From: Cocos nucifera
Taxonomy: Eukaryota; Streptophyta; Magnoliopsida; Arecales; Arecaceae
Length of the DNA: 64,000 bases
Assembly: GCA_006176705.1 (NCBI GenBank)
Contig: QRFJ01004231.1
Coordinates: 1-64,000, forward strand
Direction of reading: 5' to 3'
In this document: positions 24,122-35,613 of the stretch, one piece after another
How positions within the stretch are numbered: the stretch's first letter is position 1
How the letters are laid out: the number at the start of each line of letters is the position of its first letter
Notes under the pieces: model-generated
What the model saw: the letters and a program-made list of their open reading frames with translations, nothing else
The model's database searches: none
Told to the model about the DNA's origin: nothing
Translations under genes and position numbers: made by a program

Positions 24122-24670
24122 TTCAATAAAAATTGTTTAGATCTAATTTCTAATTTATTTTGATTAAATAATAGAAGATTTTAGATATCACATGAGATAT
24201 GATTAAATCTTAAATCAAAAAAAAAAAATTAAATAATATAGATCTAAGTTCTACAATATGCATGACTAGCTGTAAAATATAATAGTTCTATACGTAGTCT
24301 TGCATGATCATGATTTATTTTGATTAAATTATGAATTTAGATCTATTTATTTTTTATTTTTTGATGATTATAAATATTATAATAATATCTAAAAATAAAG
24401 AATAAAATCATTCAATTTTTAGATCATATGAGATATGATAATTGCATGTCTAGACTAGTTGTAGAATAGTTCTACATAATTATCTAGATTAAAATTTATT
24501 TTGATGTGATCAATTTAAATCTAATTTTTTATATAATTATGAGATAATTTAGATCTAAGAAATATGCATGCATGATACATGAGATGTATACAAAATATGT
24601 ATTAAGTTAGATCAAATTTTATATATAAGATATATGATGTTGATCTAACTAGTTTTGTAGATTTATATTT

Positions 24671-24795
24671 TTGATTAAGGCATTTTCCTTAGCCGTCCGG
24701 TCATAAAAATAAAGTAGAGTTTAAATACCCTCTCCTTCCATTCGATGGAGTGTTCTTATGATGTGTAGGGGTGTTGCGTGTTCATCCTTAATCAG
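24671..24795 (+). other. Three-tier leader stem, A5 copy
   Basis: Outer arms TTGATTAAGG (24671-24680) and CCTTAATCAG (24786-24795), middle arms TCATAAAAA (24701-24709) and TTCTTATGA (24753-24761), and an inner hairpin TCCATTCGATGGA (24737-24749). The inner stem has a T-A pair where A6 and A7 have C-G. One middle pair is lost. Confidence 0.6.
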
Positions 24796-25755
24796 AAATT
24801 AAAAACTTACTTTCTGCAAAATCCTAGATCCCAAAACCCTAGGATTTTTTTTACATGTTTTGTTTGTGAATCCTAAATTTAATTAAGAATTAAGATTATA
24901 AAATATTAATTAGATCTAAAATTAAGAATTTTAGATCTAAGATATATTCATAATATTGGGTTCGGGCTTGGGTAGCTCAATTAGGTCTAAATGGTTGATC
25001 AAATCGAATCAAGAGTTGGTTAGATGAGATCAACAGTGCTTAAATTGACCAGCCTAATAGGATTAAGTCTGGATCAAGATCGAGTCACGTCAGTGATCGA
25101 TCAAGCTAAGACCTAATTAGGCTTAGTGTTTAGAGTCTGGATTGTAGGCTAATCCAATTGGTTTTGGCTCAATAATTTGGTGTCTAAGGTAAGTCTGGTA
25201 GATATGGTCGATTGGTTTTTAATTGGGTGCTACTCGACTCGAATGCATTCTTATCGAGTTAATGGCATATCCCTTCCATCGGTCTCACTTACCTGGCTAT
25301 GTTTGTTGGCTCAGTTCTAATCTGAGGTGGTCAATAATCCGAGCTAATCCATACCACTAGGTTAGTCATAATGGTTATAACTATGTCAAGTCTAGTTTAA
25401 TGAGACCTAAATCATCTCCCAAAGAAAAGATTAAGTCTAAGGTCTTCCACCATTGTAGATGTGCGGGCCCTTTCCAAGAATGATTGTTCTCGGCTGGTTA
25501 CAGTGGTTCAATTGCATCAGAAAAATGCAACCATATCTATTAGGCATTGGATGCTACGGGTTGGAGGATGGATTGGGCTCAATATTTTGGATATGGTGAG
25601 AGACTTAATTAGAAATCCAATCTGTGTAAATGGTGGGTCTAACTTAACTAAGAAGTGGATCAATATTCCGGGCACGGTGAGATTCATGAATTAGAGATCA
25701 AGTTTGGGTGCACTATGATTGAAGAATCATTGAACAAGAGTTGTTCACTTATTGA

Positions 25756-25801
25756 CCAACCCATCACCAATAACTGTTAGGTGAGGTGATGAGTCAGTTG
25801 G
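25756..25801 (+). other. Gag-proximal leader hairpin, A5 copy
   Basis: CCAAC (25756-25760) plus CATCACC (25762-25768) face GGTGATG (25785-25791) plus GTTGG (25797-25801). The core 7-bp stem is perfect, with a 16-nt loop. It lies about 180 bp before the gag ATG. Confidence 0.5.
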
Positions 25802-25979
25802 TGGGACCGCACCACCCACTAGAAATTATTAATCATGGATATTTTCACATTGCTATAGAGGGAGTGTAGGGATCCAAAAAAATAGTGGAAGCTAATTTAT
25901 TTAAAAATAAAATTTTAAAATAAATTGGTTAATTCTTAATTTCAATATCTAACTAGAAACTTTGACTCTCTATAAGAAA

Positions 25980-28900
25980 ATGTCTGCATACAACCCATTA
26001 GCAGGAATCTTAGACACCCATAGACTGACCAAACCAAATTAGAAGAATTGGCTTCAAAACTTCAAAATTATTTTGGATTCCGAGAAGTTAACACATGTAT
26101 TGGATTAGGACCCTCCCACCTTACCAGCTCGTCCATCCGCTGAATAGAGAGCATCTCTGGATAAGTGGATGGACAAAAATAACAAGGCTAGATATTACAT
26201 GTTAGGCTCGATGTCTGATGAACTTCAGCATCAACATGAAGATATCAGGACTGCTCACCAAATGTTGGCTCACCTAGAGAAGATGTTTGGTGAATAGAGT
26301 CGCACAGCCAAGTATCAAGTTACTAAATGACTATTCAAGGCTATGATGCATGATGGGCAGTCAGTCCAAAATCATTGTCTGGTGATTATCAAGGATTTGA
26401 AAGAGCTTAAGAAGCTCGGAGTGAGGTTGGACTTGGATCTGTAGAATGACATAATTCTACAATCTTTGACTGATGTGTATGGGTAGTTCATCATAAACTA
26501 CCATATGCATAAACTTCAAAATTCTTTGGCCAAACTTATGAACATGCTGGTTACCGCTGAGCTTTCCATGAAATGTTCTAAAGGCTCAATACTTGCTATG
26601 AAATGGACTTCTTCCAAGAGAAAGTCTTTTGGAAAGAAGAAGAAGTCTGTGAAAAAGTAGAAGGTGGAATGAGAAAAGAAGAAAAAGACAGAGTTGAAGA
26701 AGAAAGCTACTAACAAAGGAAAGTGTTTTCATTGCAACAATGATGGCCACTGGAAGTGGAACTCCCCTACTTACCTGGCCATCCTAAAGAAGAAGGAGGC
26801 AGGTCCTTCTGGAGGTATGCTCATTATTGAGTCTAACCTTATGGTTTCTTCTGCATCCAATTGGGTGCTTGACTTTGGTTCTAGTGATCACTTGTTAACT
26901 TCTATGCAGGATCTTGAGGATAGCAGGAGGCTGAGGGATGGTGAGATGATCCTATGCATCGAAAATGGAGCAAGAGTTGCTATCGTGGCCATGGGAACAT
27001 ACCATCTTTGACTACCATCTGGTCTAGACTTAGTGCTAAAAGACTATTATTATGTGCCTGCAGCAAGTAGGAATTTGATTTCTATTTCTTGCCTTGCATT
27101 AGAAGGCTATGTAATTAATTTTCTTAAGGACCATTGTAACATTCTTTATGAAAGAAAAAAAATTGCAAGTGGTTTCCTTATTAACGGTCTTTATCAGTTA
27201 CATGTTGATGTACCTATTTCTAATATCGAGCAAAATGTGAATACCATGAAATGACCTAGGGATGGTCCAAATAATAGGTATCTATGGAACCTAAGACTAG
27301 GTCATATAGCAGAAGATTGAGTTAACAAATTAGAGAAAATTAGACTATTGAGTCCGTTGACTTTCGAGTCATATTCAATTTGTGAATCTTGTCTTCATGG
27401 CAAAATGACTAAGCTTCCTTTTGTAGGATAGGAGAAAGGGCCATGGATCTTCTTGCCCTAGTACATATTGATGTGTGTGGCCCATTTGATGTACCGGCTA
27501 AAGGCAACTTTGTCTACTTTATAACCTTTATCGATGATTTATCTAGACATGGGTAAGTGCATCTTATGAGACACAAGTTTGAAGCTTTTGAAAAGTTCAA
27601 GAAATTCAGACATGAAGTAGAAAAGCAAACTAGAAAATTCATTAAGGTTCTTCGATCAGATCGAGGAGGTGAATACCTTAGTCAGAAATTCTTGGACTAT
27701 CTGAAGGAAAATGGCATAGTCTCTCAATGGACTCCACCTGAAATACCTTAACTTAATGAGGTTTCAGAATGGAGGAATCGAACCCTATTAGATATGGTCC
27801 AATCCATGATAAGCTTCACAGACCTTCTTGATTTTGTTTGGGGATATTGTTTGTTAACTGCAATATACTTACTGAATAGGGTTCCTTCTAAAATCGTTCC
27901 TACCACACCGTATGAGATATGGCATGGTAAGAAATCAAGTCTGAGTCATCTCAGAATTTGGAATTATCCGGCTCATGTCAAAAGACAACAAGCGGACAAG
28001 TTAGACTTTAGGTCCTTTAGAGCTCAATTTATAGGATATCCTAAAGAGTTATTAGGATATTATTTCTACATTCCAGAAGATCATAATATGATTATGAGTC
28101 GACATGCCATCTTTCTTGAAAAATAGTTTATTCAAGATAGTGGCATTAGAAAGTAGATCAAGCACGAGGAGAAAGTCTCACAAGAGCAACGAGCTAAGGA
28201 CCAAATGGAACCAAATCAGGTTAAGCCAATCCAATCACTACCTCCTCCACCTCGTAGATCGAAAAGAATTTTTCGTTCCCCTGAGAGGTACCTAGGTACT
28301 ATTTCAGAGTAAGTAGAAAAAATGTTCCTCATAGGTAATGGGGTTCATGGTAATGATCCCAAAATCTATAATGAGGCAATATCAGATATCGACTCTGAGA
28401 AATGGTTAGAGGCAATGAAGTCAAAAATTGACTCGATGCACTCAAAATCAAGTCTAGACCTTGGTAGATCCACCGGAAGGTATAGTACCTATTGGATGTA
28501 AATGGATCTACAAGAGAAAGATTGGTGCAAATGGAAATGTGGAGACATTCAAAGCTAGATTAGTGGCAAAATATTATAGTCAGTGCGAAGGCATTGACTA
28601 TCAGGACACCTTTTCACCAGTAGCTATGCTAAAATCCATTCGCACATTGCTTGTTGTTGCAAAATATTTTGATTATGAAATATGGAAAATAAACATAAAA
28701 ATGATATTCTTAAATGGATATCTTGAGGAAGATATTTATATGCAACAGCCGCCAGGTTTCACATCTGGTGATGGTGATCACAAGGTATGCAAGCTGCAAA
28801 GGTCCATATATGGACTTAAGCAAGCATCTTGGAGTTGGAACACTCGCTTTAATGATGTGATCAAATTGATTGGTTTCATCAAGAATGAGGAGGAGCCATA

Positions 28901-29926
28901 TATCTTCAAAAAGGTCAATGGGAGTGCTATTATCTTCCTTGTATTGTACATGGATAACATCCTCCTTATTGGGAATGATATTCCCATGTTGACCAAAGTC
29001 AAAATGTGGTTATCTAAAGAATTCTCCACGAAAGAACTAGGAGAAGCATCCTTTATTTTGAAAATTAAGGTCTATAGAGATAGACTGAATAGGATGCTTA
29101 GACTTTCATAGAAAATATACATAGAAGAAGTGCTAAAGTGGTTTAGCATGGAAACTCTAAGAGGAGTTTGGTACCTTTCAGACATGGCATTCATCTTTTC
29201 AAGAAGATGTGCCCTAGCACACCTGAGGAAATAGAATGCATGAGCATGATCCCTTATGCTTCAGCAATAGGGAGCCTCATTTATGCCATGTTATGTACAC
29301 GATATCATATAGCCCATGCTGTGAGTGTCACAAGCAGATATCAGTCGAATTCAGATGAAGAACACTGGACTTTTGTGAAATATATCCTTAAGTACTTGAG
29401 AAGAACTAAGGATATGTTGTTGATCTTTGGTAATGGAGAACTCCAAGTCCAGGGATATACAAAATCAGATTTTATGTCTGATATAGATGATCAAAAGTCG
29501 ACATCTAGGAGTCTGTTTGTCTGCAATGGTAGAGCTGTTAGTTGAAAAAGTTTCAAGCAGACAGTGATAGTAGATTCCACTATGGAAGCAGAATACATCG
29601 CTGCGTCAGAAGCTACAAAGAAGGCATTCTGGTATAAGAAGTTTGCCACAAAGATTGGAGTGATGCCATCAGATGCCATTCTTCTATACTGCAACAACAA
29701 TAGTGCCATAGCCCTTGCTAAGGAGCTGAGGTCTCACCAAAAATCCAAGCACATCGAGCGGTAATACCACCTCATCTGCGATTACCTCGAGAAGGGTTAC
29801 GTCGAGGTCAAGAAAGTCGACTCCACAGATAATGCGGTGGATCCGCTTACAAAGTCGTTGGGCCAGCAGAAGATCGAAGCCCACCTTGAAAAGATGGAAC
29901 TTAGATTTATAGCCAATTGGCTTTAG
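25980..29926 (+). pseudogene. A5 gag-pol polyprotein remnant
   Basis: About 1,315 codons from ATG 25980 to TAG 29924-29926. Order: gag, zinc knuckle near 26725 (CFHC kept, last Cys now Ser), protease with DSG changed to DFG (26871-26879), integrase about 27300-28130, RT 28461-29110 and RNase H (DSTMEAEYIAAS) 29564-29790. The RT catalytic box YVDD is now YMDN (28947-28958), losing the second Asp. Five gag stops (26106, 26145, 26295, 26442, 26484) are TAG where a sister copy has a CAG or CAA glutamine codon. Frameshifts also occur. PKELLGYYFY and AIFLEK in the integrase tail resemble the Angela lineage. It is not functional for its own movement. Confidence 0.9.
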
Positions 29927-29940
29927 GTCAAGTGGGAGTT
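29927..29940 (+). other. Polypurine tract of A5
   Basis: GTCAAGTGGGAGTT lies between the polyprotein stop and the 3' LTR start. Confidence 0.8.
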
Positions 29941-32230
29941 TGTTAGATATGTATGTCTTAGAAGCCAGAATTGGTTGACACTTATAATACACTTCTAAGA
30001 ACAAAATTATAATTTTTACTATAAATAATAAAATGGATTATTTTCTATCATAAATATGTATTTAGTGTCTATGATACATTCCTTGATTTAATGGTAATGA
30101 TAATTCATATTTTCAAGAGTTGAAAATTTAAGACACGAATTTTTATTTATTAACTCATAAAATGCTCCTGATCGTAGGATCGTCATGAGGATGGTGATTG
30201 ATCCAGAAGGTTAGTGTACAATTGCTTCTTTATAGTAGTTGAGTCTTGAATCTATGGTGTAGAGACACAGAAGCAAAAATACTGGTACTCGTTAGAGAAC
30301 AAGGATACTAAGCGTGACCACCTTGAGCAGTCATAAAGAAGTCTACTTCTCGTTGATGACTGACTCGAAGCTGCAGTGATGTGTCTAGTTCCTTGACTTG
30401 AGGTGCATCGGCAGTTCACCTTGAGGGTGTTATAGTTTGACTACACCATGACTCGGTCTCCTAGTCTTTCGGAATTCTGAGGTGTATGTTGGCTATAGCA
30501 TGTTCATTATAGGAATTGGATTGCACCAAGAGGGAATCTATCAACCTCGGTGGATGAGGAGCAGCTCTATGATAATCATGAGAATCAAGTCCATAAGCCC
30601 ATGGCAATAGCAGAGTAAAATAATAGAAAGAGTTTCTATTAAGATTTTCACATCGGACTTGAATCAAATGATTAAAATCATATGGTAGAAATTAGGGTTT
30701 GACGAGTTCACCTTAACCCTAATCTGATCGAGGCTCAAGATAGAAGAACTTAATCACACAAATAACTACACCGAGAGGTTTGTTTTAAGTTTTGATAGGT
30801 TGCCACCATATACTGCTAGGTGTCACTAGTGGATTTTGGGAGCAATTAAAATGATTTAGATGATCAATCATTCTAGTTGTTTGAGTCAGAAGAGTTCTGA
30901 TCCATCAAAAGGAGTTTCGATGATATTGATGATGGAGATCACGATATATCCCATTATCATATAGAACTAAACCTAATTGGATCACACAAACAAGGGTTTG
31001 GATCTGGATATTTTTAATTGGATTAATCTAGTTCAATTGATTTGAATTAGATTCAATTAGGTTCAAGGAAATCATGCAAGCACACGATTGAACCTAACGT
31101 TCTCCTTTTATTATCATTAAAAGTTGTCTTGATTGAGTCAAATGTGTTTGTGCTCACTCAGGTACCATTATTTGGTCTGACTGCAGCTTGTCCAGGTCAG
31201 AAAAGGGATGTCTTAATTTGTGAGATAAATTTTAGACAACACCTACCATTTTCCGTCATCCACTAATTCTTGTCCTCTGACTTTGGTCAAATGTTGACCT
31301 TTGACCTTTGGACATCTGCCTATGTGTCATGCACTTATTGGAGACTAGATAGGGGCTTGTCCCCTTATTGAAATTTGTAAAGGATGGGGCACATGCCTAG
31401 GATGGCGTGCGCCTATGGATAGGGATGCTTGGAGTCCCATACGGATGGGTCTCCAGGTTGCTTCTTAGATTCTACTTAGGTGACCCTTACCTATAGACTT
31501 TGATCAGTCTTAGGCACCATCTAAGGATCAATTTGCAGGGCTCTCATCTGATTGGATCAGGTGATGTCATCCCACTAGTCAGATTTAGATCTAATTGCAT
31601 GAAGCAATGCGATTGGTCGGGATGATGTGGCACTGCATGGCGCAGCACGGTCTATAAATAAACCCTATGTATGCCACACTTTTAAAAAAGAGAGTTTCTC
31701 TTAGCCCATGCCCCAAGGCTGCCCCTCTCCCTCCTCCATGCCATCTTTTGATCCTCTCTCTCCTCTCCATGCCCAAGGAAAGTTGGGCTCCAGTTTGGTG
31801 CGATCCAGGCAAGAAAAGGCTGACGAGAAAGGAAGAAGGCAGCACTGCTGCACAGACGACTGCTGATCTTCAGAAGGAGTTTTGAAGATCCTCCAATTTA
31901 GATCTAGATCTAATTTTTGGAGAGGTGATAAAAAAGGAGAAGATCTCTAGATCAAGCCCAAGTGGATACCAGTAGAGGCCAGGCACTTGCGTGGCTAGAT
32001 CCAGAACCTCAGACAATCAGCAGGATCATCAAAGGATAATTAGATTACCCACATCAAGGTATAAATTAAATTAGATTTAATTTAATTTAATTTTATTTAT
32101 TAGATCTATAAAATCAAATCTGAAATATCTCTGATATGATATGGATGATTGAGAGAAATTTTTAAAATATCTCTCTTGTTCCGATCAGATCTGAACGAAC
32201 CTGATCGAAAAAATCAGGATTTCTCCTTCA
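29941..32230 (+). mobile_element. 3' LTR of A5
   Basis: Starts TGTTAGATATGTATGTC and ends TCTCCTTCA. It is followed by ATAAT, which repeats the bases before the 5' LTR. Confidence 0.95.
31653..31662 (+). promoter_or_regulatory. TATA box of A5 3' LTR
   Basis: TATAAATAAA at the same LTR position as in the 5' LTR. If active it would drive outward transcription into the B1 leader. Confidence 0.55.
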
Positions 32231-32261
32231 ATAATATTTTATTAGTCCCCATGATTGGTCT

Positions 32262-32278
32262 TGTGGTTACACAACAAA
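32262..32278 (-). repeat. Fourth B1 leader hairpin repeat
   Basis: TGTGGTTACACAACAAA is identical to the copy at 21755-21771. With A5 removed the two are about 90 bp apart, in step with the others. Confidence 0.65.
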
Positions 32279-32912
32279 TCTAATATAGTTTGTAACATAA
32301 TAATGACCTAGCATGAAGGAAGGTCTTAATGTAGTGAATATAATACTAAGAACCCCAATCAAGAATTAAATTAATCTAATCAACCAGGTAAGTGGGAGAG
32401 AGGTGGGGGTCCTCCCGTTGCTTTCCTTAAACACCAATAAATTAGCCAGGTTAGACAATGGAACTAATTATAAATCATGTTCTCTTTACCAATCAAGAAC
32501 CACTTTCCTAGATATCGATCAATCAATTATACATCAAGACTGGTTCTGCTATTGTTTAATTACACTATAACTTAATATAATTTTTATAGAGAGATTTAAC
32601 TATTCTCTATGCACATTCTAATCAAATGACATTATATATATGAATTGATCATATTAATCATAACATATATTTTCATTCATACAAACATATTAGCATGCAT
32701 CATCATTTTAGGACAACCATCATCACATAGTGGACATTCACCACTATGCCAAGGCAACCTTACAAAATGATATACATCATAATCTAATTATGAATAAACA
32801 AATATGATCACATCAAATAGAAAACATGCTAAACATATCAAATATGATTATATCATGTCGTCCATTATGTTATAAAATATTAAGCTTAAGAACATATGAT
32901 TTAACGTAATAA

Positions 32913-32930
32913 GGCTTGCTCTGATACTAC
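32913..32930 (-). other. Primer-binding site of B1
   Basis: The minus strand reads GTAGTATCAGAGCAAGCC directly after the LTR end CCTACA. This is the initiator tRNA-Met type with G-to-A decay. Confidence 0.8.
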
Positions 32931-34787
32931 TGTAGGCTTTCGTGACCAGGATGGAAGCATGGATTTCAAAGTAATTTATATAAAATTCTAAAACTAAACC
33001 CTAATCCAAGGACCACCTTATTAGAATTGAAATCATATAACATGCAATTATAATGTAACTTAAGGTATAGGAACATACCTCTAATTGCTAAATCCTAATT
33101 CGAGCCTAAATTTCGATGGAGGTCTATCAGGGGTTCCACTAGGTGCCCACATGTTCACCCTCCAACATTGATCCACACAAAAATTTGATCAAGCCTCTAA
33201 CACCTTTTAAACCTGATTCCTTGAATTAAATTCTTATTGTAAGAATTTAATTTGATTTAGGTAGAACCATCTTTCAGCCTTGCTTTCTTCCTCCTAGCCT
33301 TTTCTTTTCTTACTTTCTTTTCTCCTTGTCTTCCTAATTTATCTTCCTAAACCCTTGTCTTAAGAAGACTACTTATCCTTAATAGGACCTTATCTAAACA
33401 AGAGAAGGAAGAAAAAAAATTGAACAAGAGAGAACTATGTAAGAAAGAAGGATGGATTGAATTGCCTTGGAAACCCGATGTGCGCCCCTATTTATAATCT
33501 ACGTAGGGGCGCCTCCACCAATTTCTCATGCCCATTCTCTTTTATATCTCATTCCCATCTAATGTCTCATGCCTCTTAATATTTTTAGGACACATGGAAT
33601 TACATAGAATTAATTTCAAGAGACTCTTTGTGCAGAAGGACTCTTTAGAATAATTCTACGTAGGTTTTTCCCAAAGTGTCATGATGCATAAATGTATGGC
33701 TCAAAACATTTAAGGGATGAGATCAGATTTTTGGCCATCCAATGGACCTCCTTTTGTGCGCCATTAATCAGAAGGGGGCGTGGAATATTCAACACCTTAA
33801 CCAACTTGGACTTGGTCCAAGAGGCGCCATTCAAAGGAGGGGGTGGCTCGGAGTCATCCCTTATCCAAATTCTTGATAATTAGTGGAGGACTTTAATAAG
33901 TAGAAGGACTCTCTACGCCTCCATTCAGATCTGAAACCATGTAATAAAAAAATGTTACGTGACATAAAAATATGGATAAGACTTAAGAAATGTGGCGCCA
34001 ACAACCTTCTTGTGCCAAAACACCTTAGCACTAGGAATAAATCTCCACGCACCAAGAGAGAGATTCTTCGGTGTGTGGAGTCCATAAATGTGATGCCCAC
34101 ATGAAGCCCAAAAGGCCAAGGGTTGACCCAATTAGGAACCAACTAATTTGGTTTAAATTGGATCTAATTAGCCTAAATTGGAACCTAATTCGAATTCGAT
34201 TCGAATGTAGGTGCGAGGGTTTGCAATATGTGCTAGCATATTCAACTTGCAAACATGATTTAATCCAATTAAATCCTTGAACAATTTTCTTTGTGTGTGA
34301 TCCATTGGGTTCCACATCAAGCCAGCAGTGGGTCCGACTGTAAATTTGGCCTAATTTGATTAGAAATAAATCAAACTAATTTAGGTCAAATTAAGCTGAT
34401 CTGATTCAATCAATCAAAACCCTTTCTAATTGATTATCAAATTAAACTCTTTAATTTGATCAAATCCACAAGACAAGTTTGATGTCTAGCAACATATCAT
34501 ACCTATATGGAAGATATGAAATTTTGGTTAAAATATCAAAATTATCCTTCTATGAAAAGTTACCATGCAACTCGATCCTATGATCACCCTACATCCCGAA
34601 TATAACTCTTAATATGAAATCATGTCAAATCCAATATCATATTCATATTTCTCTTAATCTTATAATGATGATTCAATTAATAACACATTAGAAACCATTT
34701 TTGATGTTCATCATGCTTTAATCAAAGTCTTTCTGAGTCATTATCTGATTGAAACAAATCGAATGCAACCTCCTCTTACTAGGAGTA
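32931..34787 (-). mobile_element. B1 5' LTR, 3' part
   Basis: The last 1,857 bp of the B1 5' LTR, ending CCTACA at 32931. It is cut at 34787 by A6. Its missing start is at 52099-52717. The two join through the duplicated GAGTA to give an LTR of about 2,476 bp. It carries a TATA box at 33489. The small open frames at 33692-34315 overlap on opposite strands and are taken as chance. Confidence 0.8.
33489..33496 (-). promoter_or_regulatory. TATA box of B1 LTR inside an inverted repeat
   Basis: The minus strand reads TATAAATAGGGG. The arms GCGCCCCTA (33482-33490) and TAGGGGCGC (33504-33512) form a perfect 9-bp inverted repeat around the TATA region. Confidence 0.6.
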
Positions 34788-35613
34788 TGTTAGATATATG
34801 TGCCCTAGAAGCCAGAATTAGCTGACACTTGTAATACACTTCTAGGGGCAAAATTATAATTTTGACTATAATCAATAAAATGGGTTATTTCTATCATATA
34901 TATGTATTTAGTGTCTATGCTACATCCTTTGAGTTAATGGTAATGATAATTCATATTTTTAAGAGTTGAAAATTTAAGACATGAATAATCGTTATTAACT
35001 GATAAAATGCTTCCGACCATAGGATCATCATGAGGATAGTGATTGATCTGGAAGGTTGTGTACAATCGCTTCTCTTTAGTAGATGAGTCTTGAGTCTATG
35101 GTGTGGAGATACCAGAGTGAGAGTACAGATACTCGTTAGAGAATGAGAGCACTGAGCATGATCATCTCGAGTAGTCATTAGGAAGTCAACCTTCTCATCA
35201 ATGATTGATTCGATGCTGCAGTGGTGTGTCTGGTTCTTTGACCTGAGGTGCATCGACAGTTCATCTTGAGGGTGTTATAGTTTGACTACACAATAACTCG
35301 ATCTCCTAGCCATTCGGAACCCTGAGGTGTATGTTGGCTATAGCATGTTCATTGTAGGAACTGGATTGCATCAAGATGGAATCTATCTACCTCGGTGGTA
35401 GAGGAGCAGCCCTATGATGATCATGAGAATCAAGTCCAGAAGTCCATGGCCATGGCAGAGTGAAATAATAGAAAGAGTTTCTATTTAGGTTTTCACATCG
35501 GACTTGAATCGAATGATTACATCATATGATAGAAACTAGGGTTTGACGAGTTCACCTTAACCCTAATCTGATCAGGGCTCAAGATAGAAGAATTTAATCA
35601 CACAGATCACTGC
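34788..35613 (+). mobile_element. A6 5' LTR, first part
   Basis: Starts TGTTAGATATATGTGCCC and is interrupted at 35613 by A7. The following LTR sequence resumes at 48551. Confidence 0.9.

Larger units (their letters stand above)
24122..25979 (+). other. A5 untranslated leader
   Basis: A 1.86-kb non-coding leader with many in-frame stops and no conserved protein. It contains the three-tier stem (24671-24795) and the gag-proximal hairpin (25756-25801). An open frame at 25461-25694 is not preserved as a coding frame in A3 or A7. Confidence 0.75.
21818..32230 (+). mobile_element. A5: full-length family A Copia, 10.4 kb
   Basis: The only uninterrupted complete element. It has LTRs of 2,286 bp (21818-24103) and 2,290 bp (29941-32230), primer-binding site, a leader of about 1.86 kb, a polyprotein remnant and polypurine tract. 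It is flanked by a perfect 5-bp target duplication, ATAAT (21813-21817 and 32231-32235). It lies in the leader of B1. In the stretch around 22480-22690 versus 30600-30805 I count about 15 differences in about 205 bases between the two LTRs, 13 of them transitions, so it is not a recent insertion. Confidence 0.95.
32236..32930 (-). other. B1 leader, primer-binding-site-proximal part
   Basis: Continues the B1 leader interrupted by A5. It is AT-rich and non-coding. It holds the fourth hairpin motif at 32262-32278 (TTGTG-GTTA-CACAA on the plus strand). Nothing else is recognised. Confidence 0.65.

Noticed and set aside
33692..34315. Overlapping small frames on both strands as host genes
   Set aside because: They fall within the B1 5' LTR between its TATA box and upstream end, overlap each other on opposite strands and show no domain.
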